Below, piece after piece: positions 44,588 through 53,870 of a DNA stretch of 64,000 nt (positions are counted from its first letter, which is position 1; the number at the start of each line of letters is the position of its first letter). The stretch is from Microbacterium sp. SYP-A9085. GTDB lineage: Bacteria; Actinomycetota; Actinomycetes; Actinomycetales; Microbacteriaceae. The translations under genes and the position numbers were made by a program. The stretch is taken from contig NZ_WJII01000002.1 in assembly GCF_009649635.1 (NCBI RefSeq), positions 186,001 through 250,000 on the forward strand, in the 5' to 3' direction. A model generated the notes under the pieces. It did not search any database, was not told the DNA's origin, and saw nothing but the letters and a program-made list of their open reading frames with translations.

Positions 44588-45547
44588 ATGCTTCCCGATC
44601 TCACGCTGGATGCCGTGATCGAACGACGCCGCGGCCGCGCCGATCCCGTTGACGACCGCAAGCTGCGCTCGGCGCTGCGCCGCGGGCAGTGGCATCGGGT
44701 GACCCCCGGCGCGTTCGTGCGCGGCGCCGACTGGCAGCGGCTCCCGCCCCTCGAGCGCCATCGGATCCTCGTCCTGGAGACGATGCGCCGGCTGCGGCAT
44801 CCCGCGATCATCAGCCACTTCGCGGCCGCCGCGCTGTGGCGCATCGACGTCCTCGGCCGGTGGCCGGACACCGTCGACGTCAGCAGCCCGCCGGCGGGAG
44901 GCGGACGATCCAGCGGACTCATCCGGCGCCGCGTCCGCGCTATCGACGAGCTGGAGGTCGTCGCCATCGGCGACCACCTCGTGACCACGCCTGCCCAGAC
45001 CGCGCTGGACCTCGCCCGGACCGAACCGTTCGTGAACGGCGTCGCCGTCGTCGACCAGGCGATCGGCACGGCGCGGACCCGTGGGCCGCTTACGACGCGG
45101 GACGACATCCTCCGGCTGCAGGAGCGTCAGGCCGCTGCACGCGGATCGGTCCGCGCCCGGCGCGTCCTCTCGTTCGCGAACCCGCTGGCAGCGAATGTCC
45201 GCGAGTCACAGAGCCGGGTCGTGATAGCGCAACTCGGCTTCCCGATGCCGCGACTTCAGGAGCGCCGGGTCCTGCCCAGCGGCCGGGTCGTGTTCGGCGA
45301 CATCTACTTCCCGGCACCGGATGATCACTGGTGCGAGATCGACGGCCGCGGCAAGTACCTCAGCCCCGAGTTCGGCGCGCACCGCGACCCGGCCGCCATC
45401 GTCATCGACGAGAAGAACCGCGAGAACGAGATCCGCCGCCAGGTGCGCGGCTTCTCCCGCTGGGAGGCCACCGACGCGGATGATCCGCGGCGCATCTGGG
45501 ACATCCTCACCGGCGACGGGCTGCGCTGCCCGCTCCCCCGGCCGTGA
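44588..45547 (+). CDS. AbiEi/DUF559-like protein of unknown function
   Basis: The 319-residue protein starts with a winged-helix-like segment (residues ~20-60; LRSALRRGQWHRVTPGAFVRG) as in AbiEi-type antitoxins and ends with a nuclease-like region, WCEIDGRGKYL ... DEKNRENEIRRQVRGFSRWE, resembling the EFDGxxKY and D/ExK pattern of DUF559/Vsr-like folds. Such proteins occur in many copies in actinobacteria and have no proven role; no partner toxin gene is adjacent. The ATG at 44588 fits homologous starts; a GTG at 44525 is possible. It is bracketed by repeats of the same family. Confidence 0.65.
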   Translation: MLPDLTLDAVIERRRGRADPVDDRKLRSALRRGQWHRVTPGAFVRGADWQRLPPLERHRILVLETMRRLRHPAIISHFAAAALWRIDVLGRWPDTVDVSSPPAGGGRSSGLIRRRVRAIDELEVVAIGDHLVTTPAQTALDLARTEPFVNGVAVVDQAIGTARTRGPLTTRDDILRLQERQAAARGSVRARRVLSFANPLAANVRESQSRVVIAQLGFPMPRLQERRVLPSGRVVFGDIYFPAPDDHWCEIDGRGKYLSPEFGAHRDPAAIVIDEKNRENEIRRQVRGFSRWEATDADDPRRIWDILTGDGLRCPLPRP

Positions 45548-45563
45548 CACGCGCCCGCGCCCA

Positions 45564-45640
45564 CACCACGACCGCGCCAGTTTCCGGCATCCGCTGCGTC
45601 GATCGGTGGCGCGGATGCCGCGAACTGGCGCAGTCGCGTG
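45564..45640 (+). repeat. 77-bp palindromic repeat, copy E (full)
   Basis: This copy lies 16 bases after the AbiEi/DUF559-like stop. It has the same length and arms as A and D, in the same orientation, with changes around TTTCCGGC and GCCGCGA. Confidence 0.9.
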
Positions 45641-45653
45641 AAGCCGCGCCGCG

Positions 45654-47111
45654 CTACCAGCTGGTCGGCAGCGCCTTGCCCTCTTCGTACCCCGCGGCGG
45701 ACTGCAGGCCGACGTGGGCCCGCTCGTGGAACTCGGGCACGGTGCGGGCGCCCGCGTACGTGAACGACGAGCGCACGCCCGACGTGATCATGTCCAGCAG
45801 GTCCTCCAGGCCCGGGCGCAGCGGGTCGAGATAGATCCGCGACGACGAGATGCCCTCCGCGAACAGCTCCTTGCGGGCCCGCTCGTACACCTCCAGCCGC
45901 CCGAACCGCTCGCGCACGGCACGCGTCGACGCCATCCCCCACGATTCCTTGTACGCGCGCCCGTCCGCGTCGGCGAGCAGCTCGCCGGGAGCCTCCACGG
46001 TGCCGGCGAACCACGAGCCGATCATGACGGATGCCGCGCCCGCCGCGAGGGCCAGCGCGACGTCCCGCGGATAGCGCACGCCCCCGTCCGCCCACACGTG
46101 CGCGCCCATCATCCGCGCCGCCTGGGCGGTCTCCAGCACGGCCGAGAACTGCGGCCGGCCGACCGCGGTCATCATCCGCGTCGTGCACATCGCGCCGGGC
46201 CCCACTCCCACCTTCACGATCGACGCGCCCGCGCCGATGAGGTCGTGCACGCCCTCGGCGGTGACCACGTTGCCGGCGGCGATCGGGATGCCCACGTCGA
46301 GCTGCGCGACCGCCTCGAGGGCCCTCAGCATCCCCTCCTGGTGCCCGTGCGCGGTGTCCACGACCAGCACGTCCACGCCGGCCGCCATCAGCGCCCGCGC
46401 CTTCGCCTGGACGTCGCCGTTGATGCCGATGGCGGCGGCGACGATGAGGCGCCCGTCGGCGTCCACGGCGGGCCGGTACAGCGTGCCGCGCAGCGCGCTG
46501 CGCCGCGACAGCGTGCCAACCAGCGCGCCGTGGCTGAGCACGCACACCGTCTCCACCGCGGCATCCACGATCAGGTCGAACGCCTGCCGGGCATCCGTCA
46601 CGTCCTCCGCGTCGATCGCCGTGGGCCGCGCATGGATGAGGTCGCCCAGCCGCGCGTCCGGCAGCGCGCTGCCCAGTCGCCCCGCGGGGACCACGCCGCG
46701 CACGTCGTCGATCGACATCCCCTCGACGGGCGCGTCGGCCACGACGATCCCGTACCCGTCCAGCGCCGGGAGGATCCTTGCCGCGTCGGCGACGGTGGCG
46801 TGCGAGGGCAGCACCAGCGGAGTGTCCCACGGCACCGGCTGCGCCTTGACCCAGCGGATCGCCGCGTCCAGTTCCTGCAGCGGCATGTCCTGCGGCAGAA
46901 CGCCCAGTCCGCCCCGCCGCGCGAGGGTCGCCGCCAGCCGCGCGCCGGTGACCGAGTTCATGTTCGCGGACACCACCGGGATGGTCGCGGCGGTGCCGTC
47001 GCGCGGCGACAGATCCACGTCCAGCCGGCTCGTGACCGGCGAGCGCCGCGGCACCAGGAACACATCCGAGTACGTCAGATCCACCGCAGGCTGCTCGCCG
47101 TAGAACTCCAT
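45654..47111 (-). CDS. guaB1: GuaB1-type IMP dehydrogenase-related protein, probable GMP reductase
   Basis: The 485-residue TIM-barrel protein has the IMPDH/GMPR signature: LTYSDVFLVPRRS, a CBS pair between ~95 and 205, GINGDVQAKARALMAAG, VDTAHGHQ and the catalytic cysteine in VGVGPGAMCTTR. The GuaB1 group of actinobacteria, with this N-terminus and CBS domains, acts as a GMP reductase in mycobacteria; I infer the same here. The ATG at 47111 is seven bases after TACCCT (47124-47119), so the mRNA is leaderless. It is divergent from kgd. Confidence 0.87.
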   Translation of the reverse strand: MEFYGEQPAVDLTYSDVFLVPRRSPVTSRLDVDLSPRDGTAATIPVVSANMNSVTGARLAATLARRGGLGVLPQDMPLQELDAAIRWVKAQPVPWDTPLVLPSHATVADAARILPALDGYGIVVADAPVEGMSIDDVRGVVPAGRLGSALPDARLGDLIHARPTAIDAEDVTDARQAFDLIVDAAVETVCVLSHGALVGTLSRRSALRGTLYRPAVDADGRLIVAAAIGINGDVQAKARALMAAGVDVLVVDTAHGHQEGMLRALEAVAQLDVGIPIAAGNVVTAEGVHDLIGAGASIVKVGVGPGAMCTTRMMTAVGRPQFSAVLETAQAARMMGAHVWADGGVRYPRDVALALAAGAASVMIGSWFAGTVEAPGELLADADGRAYKESWGMASTRAVRERFGRLEVYERARKELFAEGISSSRIYLDPLRPGLEDLLDMITSGVRSSFTYAGARTVPEFHERAHVGLQSAAGYEEGKALPTSW

Positions 47112-47209
47112 GTCGTCAAGGGTAGTGATTCCTTCCGGCACGGAAAATGATGCGGAATCGTGCCCGCCGCCCCGCGCGGCCCATACAGCACTCCCCCGGA
47201 TGGCTGGAC

Positions 47210-47238
47210 TAGGCTTGGCACACGTGCGCAAGGGCTAA
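47210..47238 (+). promoter_or_regulatory. kgd -10 (TAGGCT) and a four-codon mini-ORF at the 5' end
   Basis: TAGGCT (47210-47215) is followed eight bases later by GTG-CGC-AAG-GGC-TAA, so the message may begin with a four-codon leaderless mini-ORF. The kgd start follows about 60 bases downstream. Whether the mini-ORF is [12 protein letters not shown] unknown. Confidence 0.4.
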
Positions 47239-47286
47239 GAGGGGCCTCGTACATCCCGGATCCAGCGAGGAAAGCAGGCGAGCGAC

Positions 47287-50200
47287 GTGTCGAGCCAGAT
47301 GACAGGCGTCGGGGCTTCGAGCGAAGGGGAGTTCGGGGCCAACGAATGGCTCGTGGACGAGCTCTACGAGCAGTTCAAGAAGGACCGCAACTCCGTCGAC
47401 AAGTCGTGGTGGCCCATTCTGGAGGCCTACCACCCCGTCGACACCGCCGCCGGGACGCCCGGCGCCCCGGCGACCACCGCGCCGCCCGCTGCGGCCGCCG
47501 ACGCCCACCCGGTGACAGCACCGGTCCCGGTGATCGGCGACAAGCCGGTCGCGCGCACCACCGCCAAGCCCGCGGCCCCGCAGCCGGTGCCGGCGCAGGC
47601 GCCGAAGGTGAAGCCGACGAACGGCGAGGCCGAGCCGGAGACCGACGAGGATGTCGTGACCCCGCTGCGGGGGATGACCAAGACGCTGGCCGCCAACATG
47701 GACCAGTCCTTGACTGTGCCCACCGCCACCAGTGTCCGCACTATCCCCGCGAAGCTCATGATCGACAACCGGATCGTGATCAACAACCACATGGCGCGTA
47801 CCCGCGGCGGCAAGGTGAGCTTCACGCACCTGATCGGCTGGGCGCTCGTGCAGACGCTCAAGGAGTTCCCGAGCCAGAACGTGTCCTATGCCGAGGTCGA
47901 CGGCAAGCCGTCGGTGGTCGCGCCCGCGCACGTCAACCTCGGCATCGCCATCGACCTGCCCAAGCCCGACGGCACGCGCGCTCTCCTGGTGCCGTCCATC
48001 AAGCGTGCCGACACGCTCACGTTCAGCGAGTTCCTCGTCTCCTACGAGGACCTCGTCAAGCGGGCCCGGGCGAACAAGCTCACCGCGACCGACTTCGCCG
48101 GCACCACGATCTCGCTGACGAACCCCGGCGGCATCGGCACCGTGCACTCGGTGCCCCGCCTGATGAAGGGCCAGGGGTGCATCATCGGCGCGGGCGCCCT
48201 GGAGTACCCGGCCGAGTTCCAGGGCTCGAGCGAGAAGACGCTCGCGGAGCTCGGCATCGGCAAGACGATCACGCTGACCAGCACGTACGACCACCGCGTC
48301 ATCCAGGGCGCGGGCTCCGGCGAGTTCCTGAAGAAGGTGCACGAGCAGCTGGCCGGCGAGCGCGGCTTCTACGACTCGATCTTCGCGGCGCTGCGCATCC
48401 CGTACGCGCCGATCCGCTGGGCGCAGGACATCAAGGTGGACCTTGCCGAGCGCGTCGACAAGGCCGCCCGCGTGCAGGAGCTGATCAACTCGTTCCGCGT
48501 CCGCGGGCACCTGATGGCCGACACCGACCCGCTGCAGTACGTGCAGCGCACGCACCCGGACCTGGAGATCGAGACCCACGGGCTCACGTTCTGGGACTTG
48601 GACCGCGAGTTCGTCACCGGCGGATTCGGCGGGAAGCGGCAGATGAAGCTGCGTGACATCCTCGGCGTGCTGCGCGACTCGTACTGCCGCACGATCGGCA
48701 TCGAGTACATGCACATCCAGGACCCGGTCCAGCGCAAATGGTTCCAGGACAACATGGAGGTCAAGTACCAGAAGCCCGGCCACAACGAGCAGCTGCGGAT
48801 CCTCGGCAAGCTCAATCAGGCCGAGGCGTTCGAGACGTTCCTGCAGACGAAGTACGTCGGCCAGAAGCGGTTCAGCCTCGAAGGCGGCGAGTCGCTGATC
48901 CCGATGCTGGATCAGATCCTGCAGGGAGCGGCCACCACCGGGATGGACGGCGCGGCGATCGGGATGGCGCACCGCGGCCGCCTGAACGTGCTCAGCAACA
49001 TCGCCGGCAAGACCTACGGCCAGGTGTTCCGCGAGTTCGAGGGCTCGGTCGCCGTCGGCAACAAGAGCGGCTCGGGCGACGTGAAGTACCACCTCGGCAT
49101 GGACGGCATGTTCGTCGCCGACGGCGGCGAGCAGCTGCCGATCCACCTGGCGGCCAACCCATCGCACCTGGAGACCGTGGACGGGGTCCTCGAGGGCATC
49201 GTGCGCGCCAAGCAGGACCGCAAGCCGATCGGCTCGTTCACCTACCTGCCGATCCTCGTGCACGGGGATGCGGCGTTCGCGGGGCAGGGCGTGGTCGTGG
49301 AGACGCTGCAGATGTCGCAGCTGCGCGGCTACCGCACCGGCGGCACCATCCACATCGTCGTGAACAACCAGGTCGGCTTCACGACGCTGCCCAACGACGG
49401 CTTCACGTCGGTGTATGCGACGGACGTCGCCAAGACCGTGCAGGCGCCGATCCTGCACGTGAACGGCGACGACCCGGAGGCCGTGGTGCACGTCGCGGAG
49501 GTGGCGTTCCGCTACCGCCAGGAGTTCCACCGCGACATCGTCATCGACCTGGTCTGCTACCGCCGCCGCGGTCACAACGAGGGCGACGACCCGTCGATGA
49601 CGCAGCCGCTGATGACGAACCTCATCGAGGCCAAGCGCTCCGTGCGGCGCCTGTACACCGAGTCCCTGGTGGGACGCGGCGACATCACCCAGGACGAGTA
49701 CGAGACGGCGAAGAAGGACTTCCAGGACCGCCTGGAGATTGCTTTCGCGGAGACGCACGCGGCCGAGACCGGCACGTCGCCGGTGATCGCGACGCCGTCC
49801 GGCCAGATGGCGTACGTCGGCGAGCCGGACACCACCGGCGTCTCGCGGGAGATCATCGAATCGATCGGCGACGCTTTCGTGAACAAGCCCGAGGGCTTCA
49901 CGGTGCACCCCAAGCTCGACAAGCTGCTGCACAAGCGGCAGGAGATGAGCCGCTCGGGCGACATCGACTGGGGCTTCGGCGAGCTGCTCGCGTTCGGCTC
50001 ACTGCTGCTGGAGGGCACCGCGGTGCGGCTGGCCGGGCAGGACTCCCAGCGCGGCACGTTCGTGCAGCGCCACTCCGTGCTGCACGACCGCGAGAACGGC
50101 CAGGAGTGGATCCCGCTGACGAACCTGTCCGCGAACCAGGGCCGCTTCTGGGTGTACAACTCGCTGCTGAGCGAATACGCGGCGATGGCGTACGAGTACG

Positions 50201-50982
50201 GCTACTCCGTGGAGCGCCCGGACGCGCTCGTGCTGTGGGAGGCGCAATTCGGCGACTTCGCGAACGGCGCGCAGTCCGTGATCGACGAGTTCATCTCGTC
50301 GGCCGAGCAGAAGTGGGGCCAGCAGTCCAGCGTCGTCCTGCTGCTGCCGCACGGCTACGAGGGACAGGGCCCGGACCACTCGTCCGCGCGGATCGAGCGG
50401 TACCTGCAGCTGTGCGCTCAGGACAACATGACCGTTGCGCGCCCGTCGACCCCCGCGTCGTACTTCCACCTGCTGCGCCGGCACGCGTACGCGCGCCCGC
50501 GCCGACCGCTGATCGTGTTCAGCCCGAAGGCGATGCTGCGGCTGCGCGGCGCGGCCAGCCCGGTCGAGGACTTCCTGTCTGGCCGGTTCGAGCCGGTGAT
50601 CGACGACGGCCGCGGCGGCGACGCGTCGGCCGTCACGCGGGTGCTCCTGCACGCCGGCAAGATCCACTGGGACCTGAGCGCCGAGTTGGACAAGAACCCG
50701 AAGCCCCAGATAGCACTGGTGCGGCTGGAGCAGTACTACCCGGCGCCGATCGACGAGCTGAACGCGGTGCTGGGCCGGTACCCGAACGCCGAGCTGGTGT
50801 GGGTGCAGGAGGAGCCGGAGAACCAGGGCGCGTGGCCGTTCATCGCGCTCGAGGTGGCCGAGCGGCTGGGCCGTCCGGTGCGCTGCATCTCCCGCTCCGC
50901 GTCGGCGTCGCCGTCGACGGGGTCACCGAAGGTGCACGCCGCCGAGGCCGCCGCGATCCTCGAGCAGGCCACCACGCTCTGA
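47287..50982 (+). CDS. kgd: Multifunctional 2-oxoglutarate decarboxylase/dehydrogenase E1-E2 (Kgd/OdhA type)
   Basis: The 1231-residue protein starts with the actinobacterial NEWLVDELYEQFKKDRNSVDKSWW segment, then a Pro/Ala linker, an E2-like acyltransferase domain without lipoyl domain (catalytic TYDHRVIQG near residue 333) and the E1 domain: the HRGRLNVL segment, GDAAFAGQGVV near 659 and NNQVGFTT near 692 for TPP binding. It is the TCA-cycle enzyme that replaces separate SucA and SucB. FHA proteins (GarA/OdhI) usually regulate it; none is in the window. The GTG at 47287 has only a weak SD; an ATG four codons later is possible. Confidence 0.96.
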   Translation: MSSQMTGVGASSEGEFGANEWLVDELYEQFKKDRNSVDKSWWPILEAYHPVDTAAGTPGAPATTAPPAAAADAHPVTAPVPVIGDKPVARTTAKPAAPQPVPAQAPKVKPTNGEAEPETDEDVVTPLRGMTKTLAANMDQSLTVPTATSVRTIPAKLMIDNRIVINNHMARTRGGKVSFTHLIGWALVQTLKEFPSQNVSYAEVDGKPSVVAPAHVNLGIAIDLPKPDGTRALLVPSIKRADTLTFSEFLVSYEDLVKRARANKLTATDFAGTTISLTNPGGIGTVHSVPRLMKGQGCIIGAGALEYPAEFQGSSEKTLAELGIGKTITLTSTYDHRVIQGAGSGEFLKKVHEQLAGERGFYDSIFAALRIPYAPIRWAQDIKVDLAERVDKAARVQELINSFRVRGHLMADTDPLQYVQRTHPDLEIETHGLTFWDLDREFVTGGFGGKRQMKLRDILGVLRDSYCRTIGIEYMHIQDPVQRKWFQDNMEVKYQKPGHNEQLRILGKLNQAEAFETFLQTKYVGQKRFSLEGGESLIPMLDQILQGAATTGMDGAAIGMAHRGRLNVLSNIAGKTYGQVFREFEGSVAVGNKSGSGDVKYHLGMDGMFVADGGEQLPIHLAANPSHLETVDGVLEGIVRAKQDRKPIGSFTYLPILVHGDAAFAGQGVVVETLQMSQLRGYRTGGTIHIVVNNQVGFTTLPNDGFTSVYATDVAKTVQAPILHVNGDDPEAVVHVAEVAFRYRQEFHRDIVIDLVCYRRRGHNEGDDPSMTQPLMTNLIEAKRSVRRLYTESLVGRGDITQDEYETAKKDFQDRLEIAFAETHAAETGTSPVIATPSGQMAYVGEPDTTGVSREIIESIGDAFVNKPEGFTVHPKLDKLLHKRQEMSRSGDIDWGFGELLAFGSLLLEGTAVRLAGQDSQRGTFVQRHSVLHDRENGQEWIPLTNLSANQGRFWVYNSLLSEYAAMAYEYGYSVERPDALVLWEAQFGDFANGAQSVIDEFISSAEQKWGQQSSVVLLLPHGYEGQGPDHSSARIERYLQLCAQDNMTVARPSTPASYFHLLRRHAYARPRRPLIVFSPKAMLRLRGAASPVEDFLSGRFEPVIDDGRGGDASAVTRVLLHAGKIHWDLSAELDKNPKPQIALVRLEQYYPAPIDELNAVLGRYPNAELVWVQEEPENQGAWPFIALEVAERLGRPVRCISRSASASPSTGSPKVHAAEAAAILEQATTL

Positions 50983-52293
50983 CGCCGGCGGGGCGTCAGA
51001 CGGGATGCCGCGTCCGCGGAGGCGCCGCCATACCGTGACCGCGACGGCCGCGGCCGCCAGCAGCACCGCCGGCGCGAGGTGGCTCACGTTCAGCACCAGC
51101 AGCGCCAGCGAGAGCACGGCGGCCGCCAGCGCCATCCACCACCCGGGAGTGCGGCGCGGCAGGATCCGCAGGGCGGCGATCATGCCGGCGGCGTAGATCG
51201 AGACCATGTTGCCGGTGTGGATCAGGATGAACGTCTCCAGGTCGCCCCCGGTGAGCACGGCCGCCGCGAAGTAGGTCAGGGCCACGCCGAACGTGAGCAG
51301 GAGCGCCCGTCGGGGCACGCCCCCGGCCTCGGCGCCGGGTGCGAAGATGCGCGGCAGGTCGCCGGCGACGGCGAGGGACGCGCCGAGCTTGCCGAACGCC
51401 GCGAGGTACGCGTTGAGCACCCCGAGGACGATGATGCCGGCCGCGGCGCCGATCACGACCGGACCGGTCCCCGGGGACACCGCGGTCGCCAGCGTCACCA
51501 GAGGGATGTCGCCCGGCGCGGAACCCAGTACGCCGACGGTCACGACCTGCAGCAGCAGGTAGGCGCCGCCGGTGACGGCCAGGGCTATCGCCGTGGCGAT
51601 CGGGATGGCTCGACGCGGGTTCCGGAACTCACCGGACAGGTGCGTGCCGACCTCCCACCCGGCGAATGCCCACACGAAAAGGCTGATGGCGGTGCCCACG
51701 CCCGCCCAGCCGTGCGGCAGGAACGGGGTGAACCGGGCCGGCTGCACGGCGGGGAATGCGGCAGCGACGACGAACACGACGACGGCGGTCAGCGCTCCGG
51801 TGAGGACGAACTGCACCCATCCCGCGGTGCGGACCCCGAGCATGTTGACGGCGAACGGCGGCAGCAGGATCGCCAGGCCCACCAGCGGCGCGGCGGCGGA
51901 ATCGATCCCCGCGATGGCGGTCACGTATCCGCCTCCGAGCAGCGCCAGCACCGGGAACCCCGCGGCGACGCCGAAGCAGAACCAGTAGCCGGTGGCGCGG
52001 GCCGCGGTCGGCCCCATGGCCCGCCGCACATATCCGGCGACGCCGCTGGGGTCCGGGTAGCGCGCCGACAGCGCCGCGAACGTCCCCGCCAGCGGCACCG
52101 CCAGCAGGATCACCGCGGCCACCGCGAGGATCGAGGCGGGCCCGGCCGCCTGCGCGGTGAGTCCCGGCAGCACGAGCAGGCCGCTGCCGAGGATCGCGGC
52201 GATGTACAGCGCCGTCCCCTGCAGGACGCCGATGCCGCCGGGGCGCGTGCGCGTGTGGGTCACGCCCTCCAGTATCCGATGGGCCGGGGACAT
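50923..52293 (-). CDS. APC-family amino acid/amine permease
   Basis: The 456-residue protein has about twelve membrane segments, begins with the APC motif GIGVLQGTALYIAAILGSGLLVLPGL and contains SLFVWAFAGWEVGTHLSGEFRNPRR. It resembles the YjeH/amino-acid exporter branch. Its C-terminal ~20 codons lie opposite the last 60 bases of kgd. The ATG at 52293 follows glpD by 11 bases; a GTG at 52263 is an alternative start. It is the last gene of a tetR-glpD-permease transcript. Confidence 0.8.
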   Translation of the reverse strand: MSPAHRILEGVTHTRTRPGGIGVLQGTALYIAAILGSGLLVLPGLTAQAAGPASILAVAAVILLAVPLAGTFAALSARYPDPSGVAGYVRRAMGPTAARATGYWFCFGVAAGFPVLALLGGGYVTAIAGIDSAAAPLVGLAILLPPFAVNMLGVRTAGWVQFVLTGALTAVVVFVVAAAFPAVQPARFTPFLPHGWAGVGTAISLFVWAFAGWEVGTHLSGEFRNPRRAIPIATAIALAVTGGAYLLLQVVTVGVLGSAPGDIPLVTLATAVSPGTGPVVIGAAAGIIVLGVLNAYLAAFGKLGASLAVAGDLPRIFAPGAEAGGVPRRALLLTFGVALTYFAAAVLTGGDLETFILIHTGNMVSIYAAGMIAALRILPRRTPGWWMALAAAVLSLALLVLNVSHLAPAVLLAAAAVAVTVWRRLRGRGIPSDAPPASERGGLLEDRGGLGGVHLR

Positions 52294-52304
52294 TCCGTGA
52301 CCGG

Positions 52305-53870
52305 TCAGGCCGGTGCGACGCCGGCGCGCGCGAAAGCGGATGCCACGGCCGCGGAGGACGCGTCGCGGTCGGCGGCGACAAGGCCCAGCCGGGTGCGCCG
52401 GTCGAGCACGTCGTCCGTGGTGAGCGCGCCCTCCACGCGCACCGCCCACTCCAGCTCCTGCGCGCTCACGCCGCGCGCGGCGGCCGGCCCGTCGCCCAGC
52501 GCGGCGACGAACCGGGCCTCCGCCCCGTAGCGGCGCACGAGCCTGGGCGGCGCACCCGCGGCCGCCTCGGCCGCCCGCCCGCGCGGCCATGCGCCGACAA
52601 GGGGCAGCGTCCGCGTCACGCACTCCCCGGCGCGCAGCCCGGCGTGCCGCACCGCGGCATCCACCCCGTCCTGCGCCATCCGCCGGTACGTCGTCAGCTT
52701 GCCGCCGACGACCGAGATGACCCCGTTGGACGCCGTGTGCACGGCGTGCCGCCGGGACAGGTCGCTCGGCCGGTCGGCGTGCCCCTCCAGCAGCGGCCGC
52801 AGCCCGGAGAAAGTGCCGATCACGTCGGCACGGGTCAGCGGCACCGCCAGCACCGCGCCGAACACGTCCAGCAACTCGTCGATCTCCCGCTCGTCGGCGT
52901 GCGCGAGCTCGGGCGGCTCCCCCGGCGCGTCGACGTCGGTCAGCCCGATGTAGGCACGGCCGTGCGGCGCGGGAACCGAGAACACGAACTGGCCGGACGC
53001 GCCCGGCACCGGCGCGGTCAGCGACACCTGCGAGAACCCCAGCCGCGCGGCATCCACCACGAGGTGCGTGCCGCGGCTCGGGCGCACGCGCACCCCCGGG
53101 TCGAGGCGCCCCGCCCACACTCCGGTGGCGTTCACCACGGCGCGGGCCCGCACCGACAGCTCGGCGCCGGTGAGCGTGTCGCGCAGCCGGGCGCCGTCGC
53201 CGGTCGCGGCCACCGCCTCGACCCGCGTGAGCACCCGGGCCCCGTATCCGGCGGCGGTGCGCGCCACGGCCACCGTGAGCCGCGCGTCGTCGAACAGCTG
53301 CCCGTCCCAGCCGCGCACCCCGCCGCGCAGGCCCTCCCGGCGGACCGCGGGCGCGAGCCGGACCACGTCGGCCGCCGACACACGACCGGGATCCGGCAGC
53401 ACCCGGCGCGGCGTGCCGGCGAGCACCCGCAGCACGTCACCGAGCGCATACCCGACGCCGATGTACGCGCCGCGCCCGGGGCCGTCCCCCGCGAACAGCG
53501 GAACGACCTGGGCCAGCGGCCGGGTCAGGTGCGGCGCTATCCGGGTCATCAGCAGGTGGCGTTCCACGGCGCTCTCGTGCGCTATCGCCACCTGCCCGCT
53601 CGCGAGGTACCGCAGGCCCCCGTGCACGAGCTTCGAGGAGAACCGGCTCGTGCCGAACGCGAGATCGCGCGCCTCCACGAGCACCGTCGCCAGGCCCCGG
53701 GATGCCGCGTCCAGCGCTATGCCGGCCCCGGTGATGCCGCCGCCGACCACCAGCACGTCGACCGGGCCGCCGTCGGCGAGCGCGTCCAGCTCCCGGGCCC
53801 GGCGGGCGGCGTTCAGCGCCGTCGGATGCGGGGTGCGGCCGACGATCCTCACGCCGCGGCCCGCAGACAT
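52305..53870 (-). CDS. glpD: FAD-dependent glycerol-3-phosphate dehydrogenase
   Basis: The 521-residue flavoenzyme oxidises glycerol-3-phosphate to dihydroxyacetone phosphate at the membrane. It has the FAD motif VLVVGGGITGAGIALDAASRGL near residue 40, the GlpD signature SSKLVHGGLRYL near 80 and VVGGKLTTYRRMA near 390. It overlaps the tetR end by 22 bases. The DHAP/G3P chemistry fits the AGPS-like and lipid kinase genes encoded divergently. Confidence 0.93.
   Translation of the reverse strand: MSAGRGVRIVGRTPHPTALNAARRARELDALADGGPVDVLVVGGGITGAGIALDAASRGLATVLVEARDLAFGTSRFSSKLVHGGLRYLASGQVAIAHESAVERHLLMTRIAPHLTRPLAQVVPLFAGDGPGRGAYIGVGYALGDVLRVLAGTPRRVLPDPGRVSAADVVRLAPAVRREGLRGGVRGWDGQLFDDARLTVAVARTAAGYGARVLTRVEAVAATGDGARLRDTLTGAELSVRARAVVNATGVWAGRLDPGVRVRPSRGTHLVVDAARLGFSQVSLTAPVPGASGQFVFSVPAPHGRAYIGLTDVDAPGEPPELAHADEREIDELLDVFGAVLAVPLTRADVIGTFSGLRPLLEGHADRPSDLSRRHAVHTASNGVISVVGGKLTTYRRMAQDGVDAAVRHAGLRAGECVTRTLPLVGAWPRGRAAEAAAGAPPRLVRRYGAEARFVAALGDGPAAARGVSAQELEWAVRVEGALTTDDVLDRRTRLGLVAADRDASSAAVASAFARAGVAPA

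Noticed and set aside
44177..45640. CRISPR array
   Set aside because: Repeats are 77 bp, palindromic, irregularly spaced, interrupted by a gene, and no cas genes are nearby.
47209..49932. 907-codon minus-strand frame opposite kgd
   Set aside because: Composition reflects the complement of kgd codons; no start signal and no domain.
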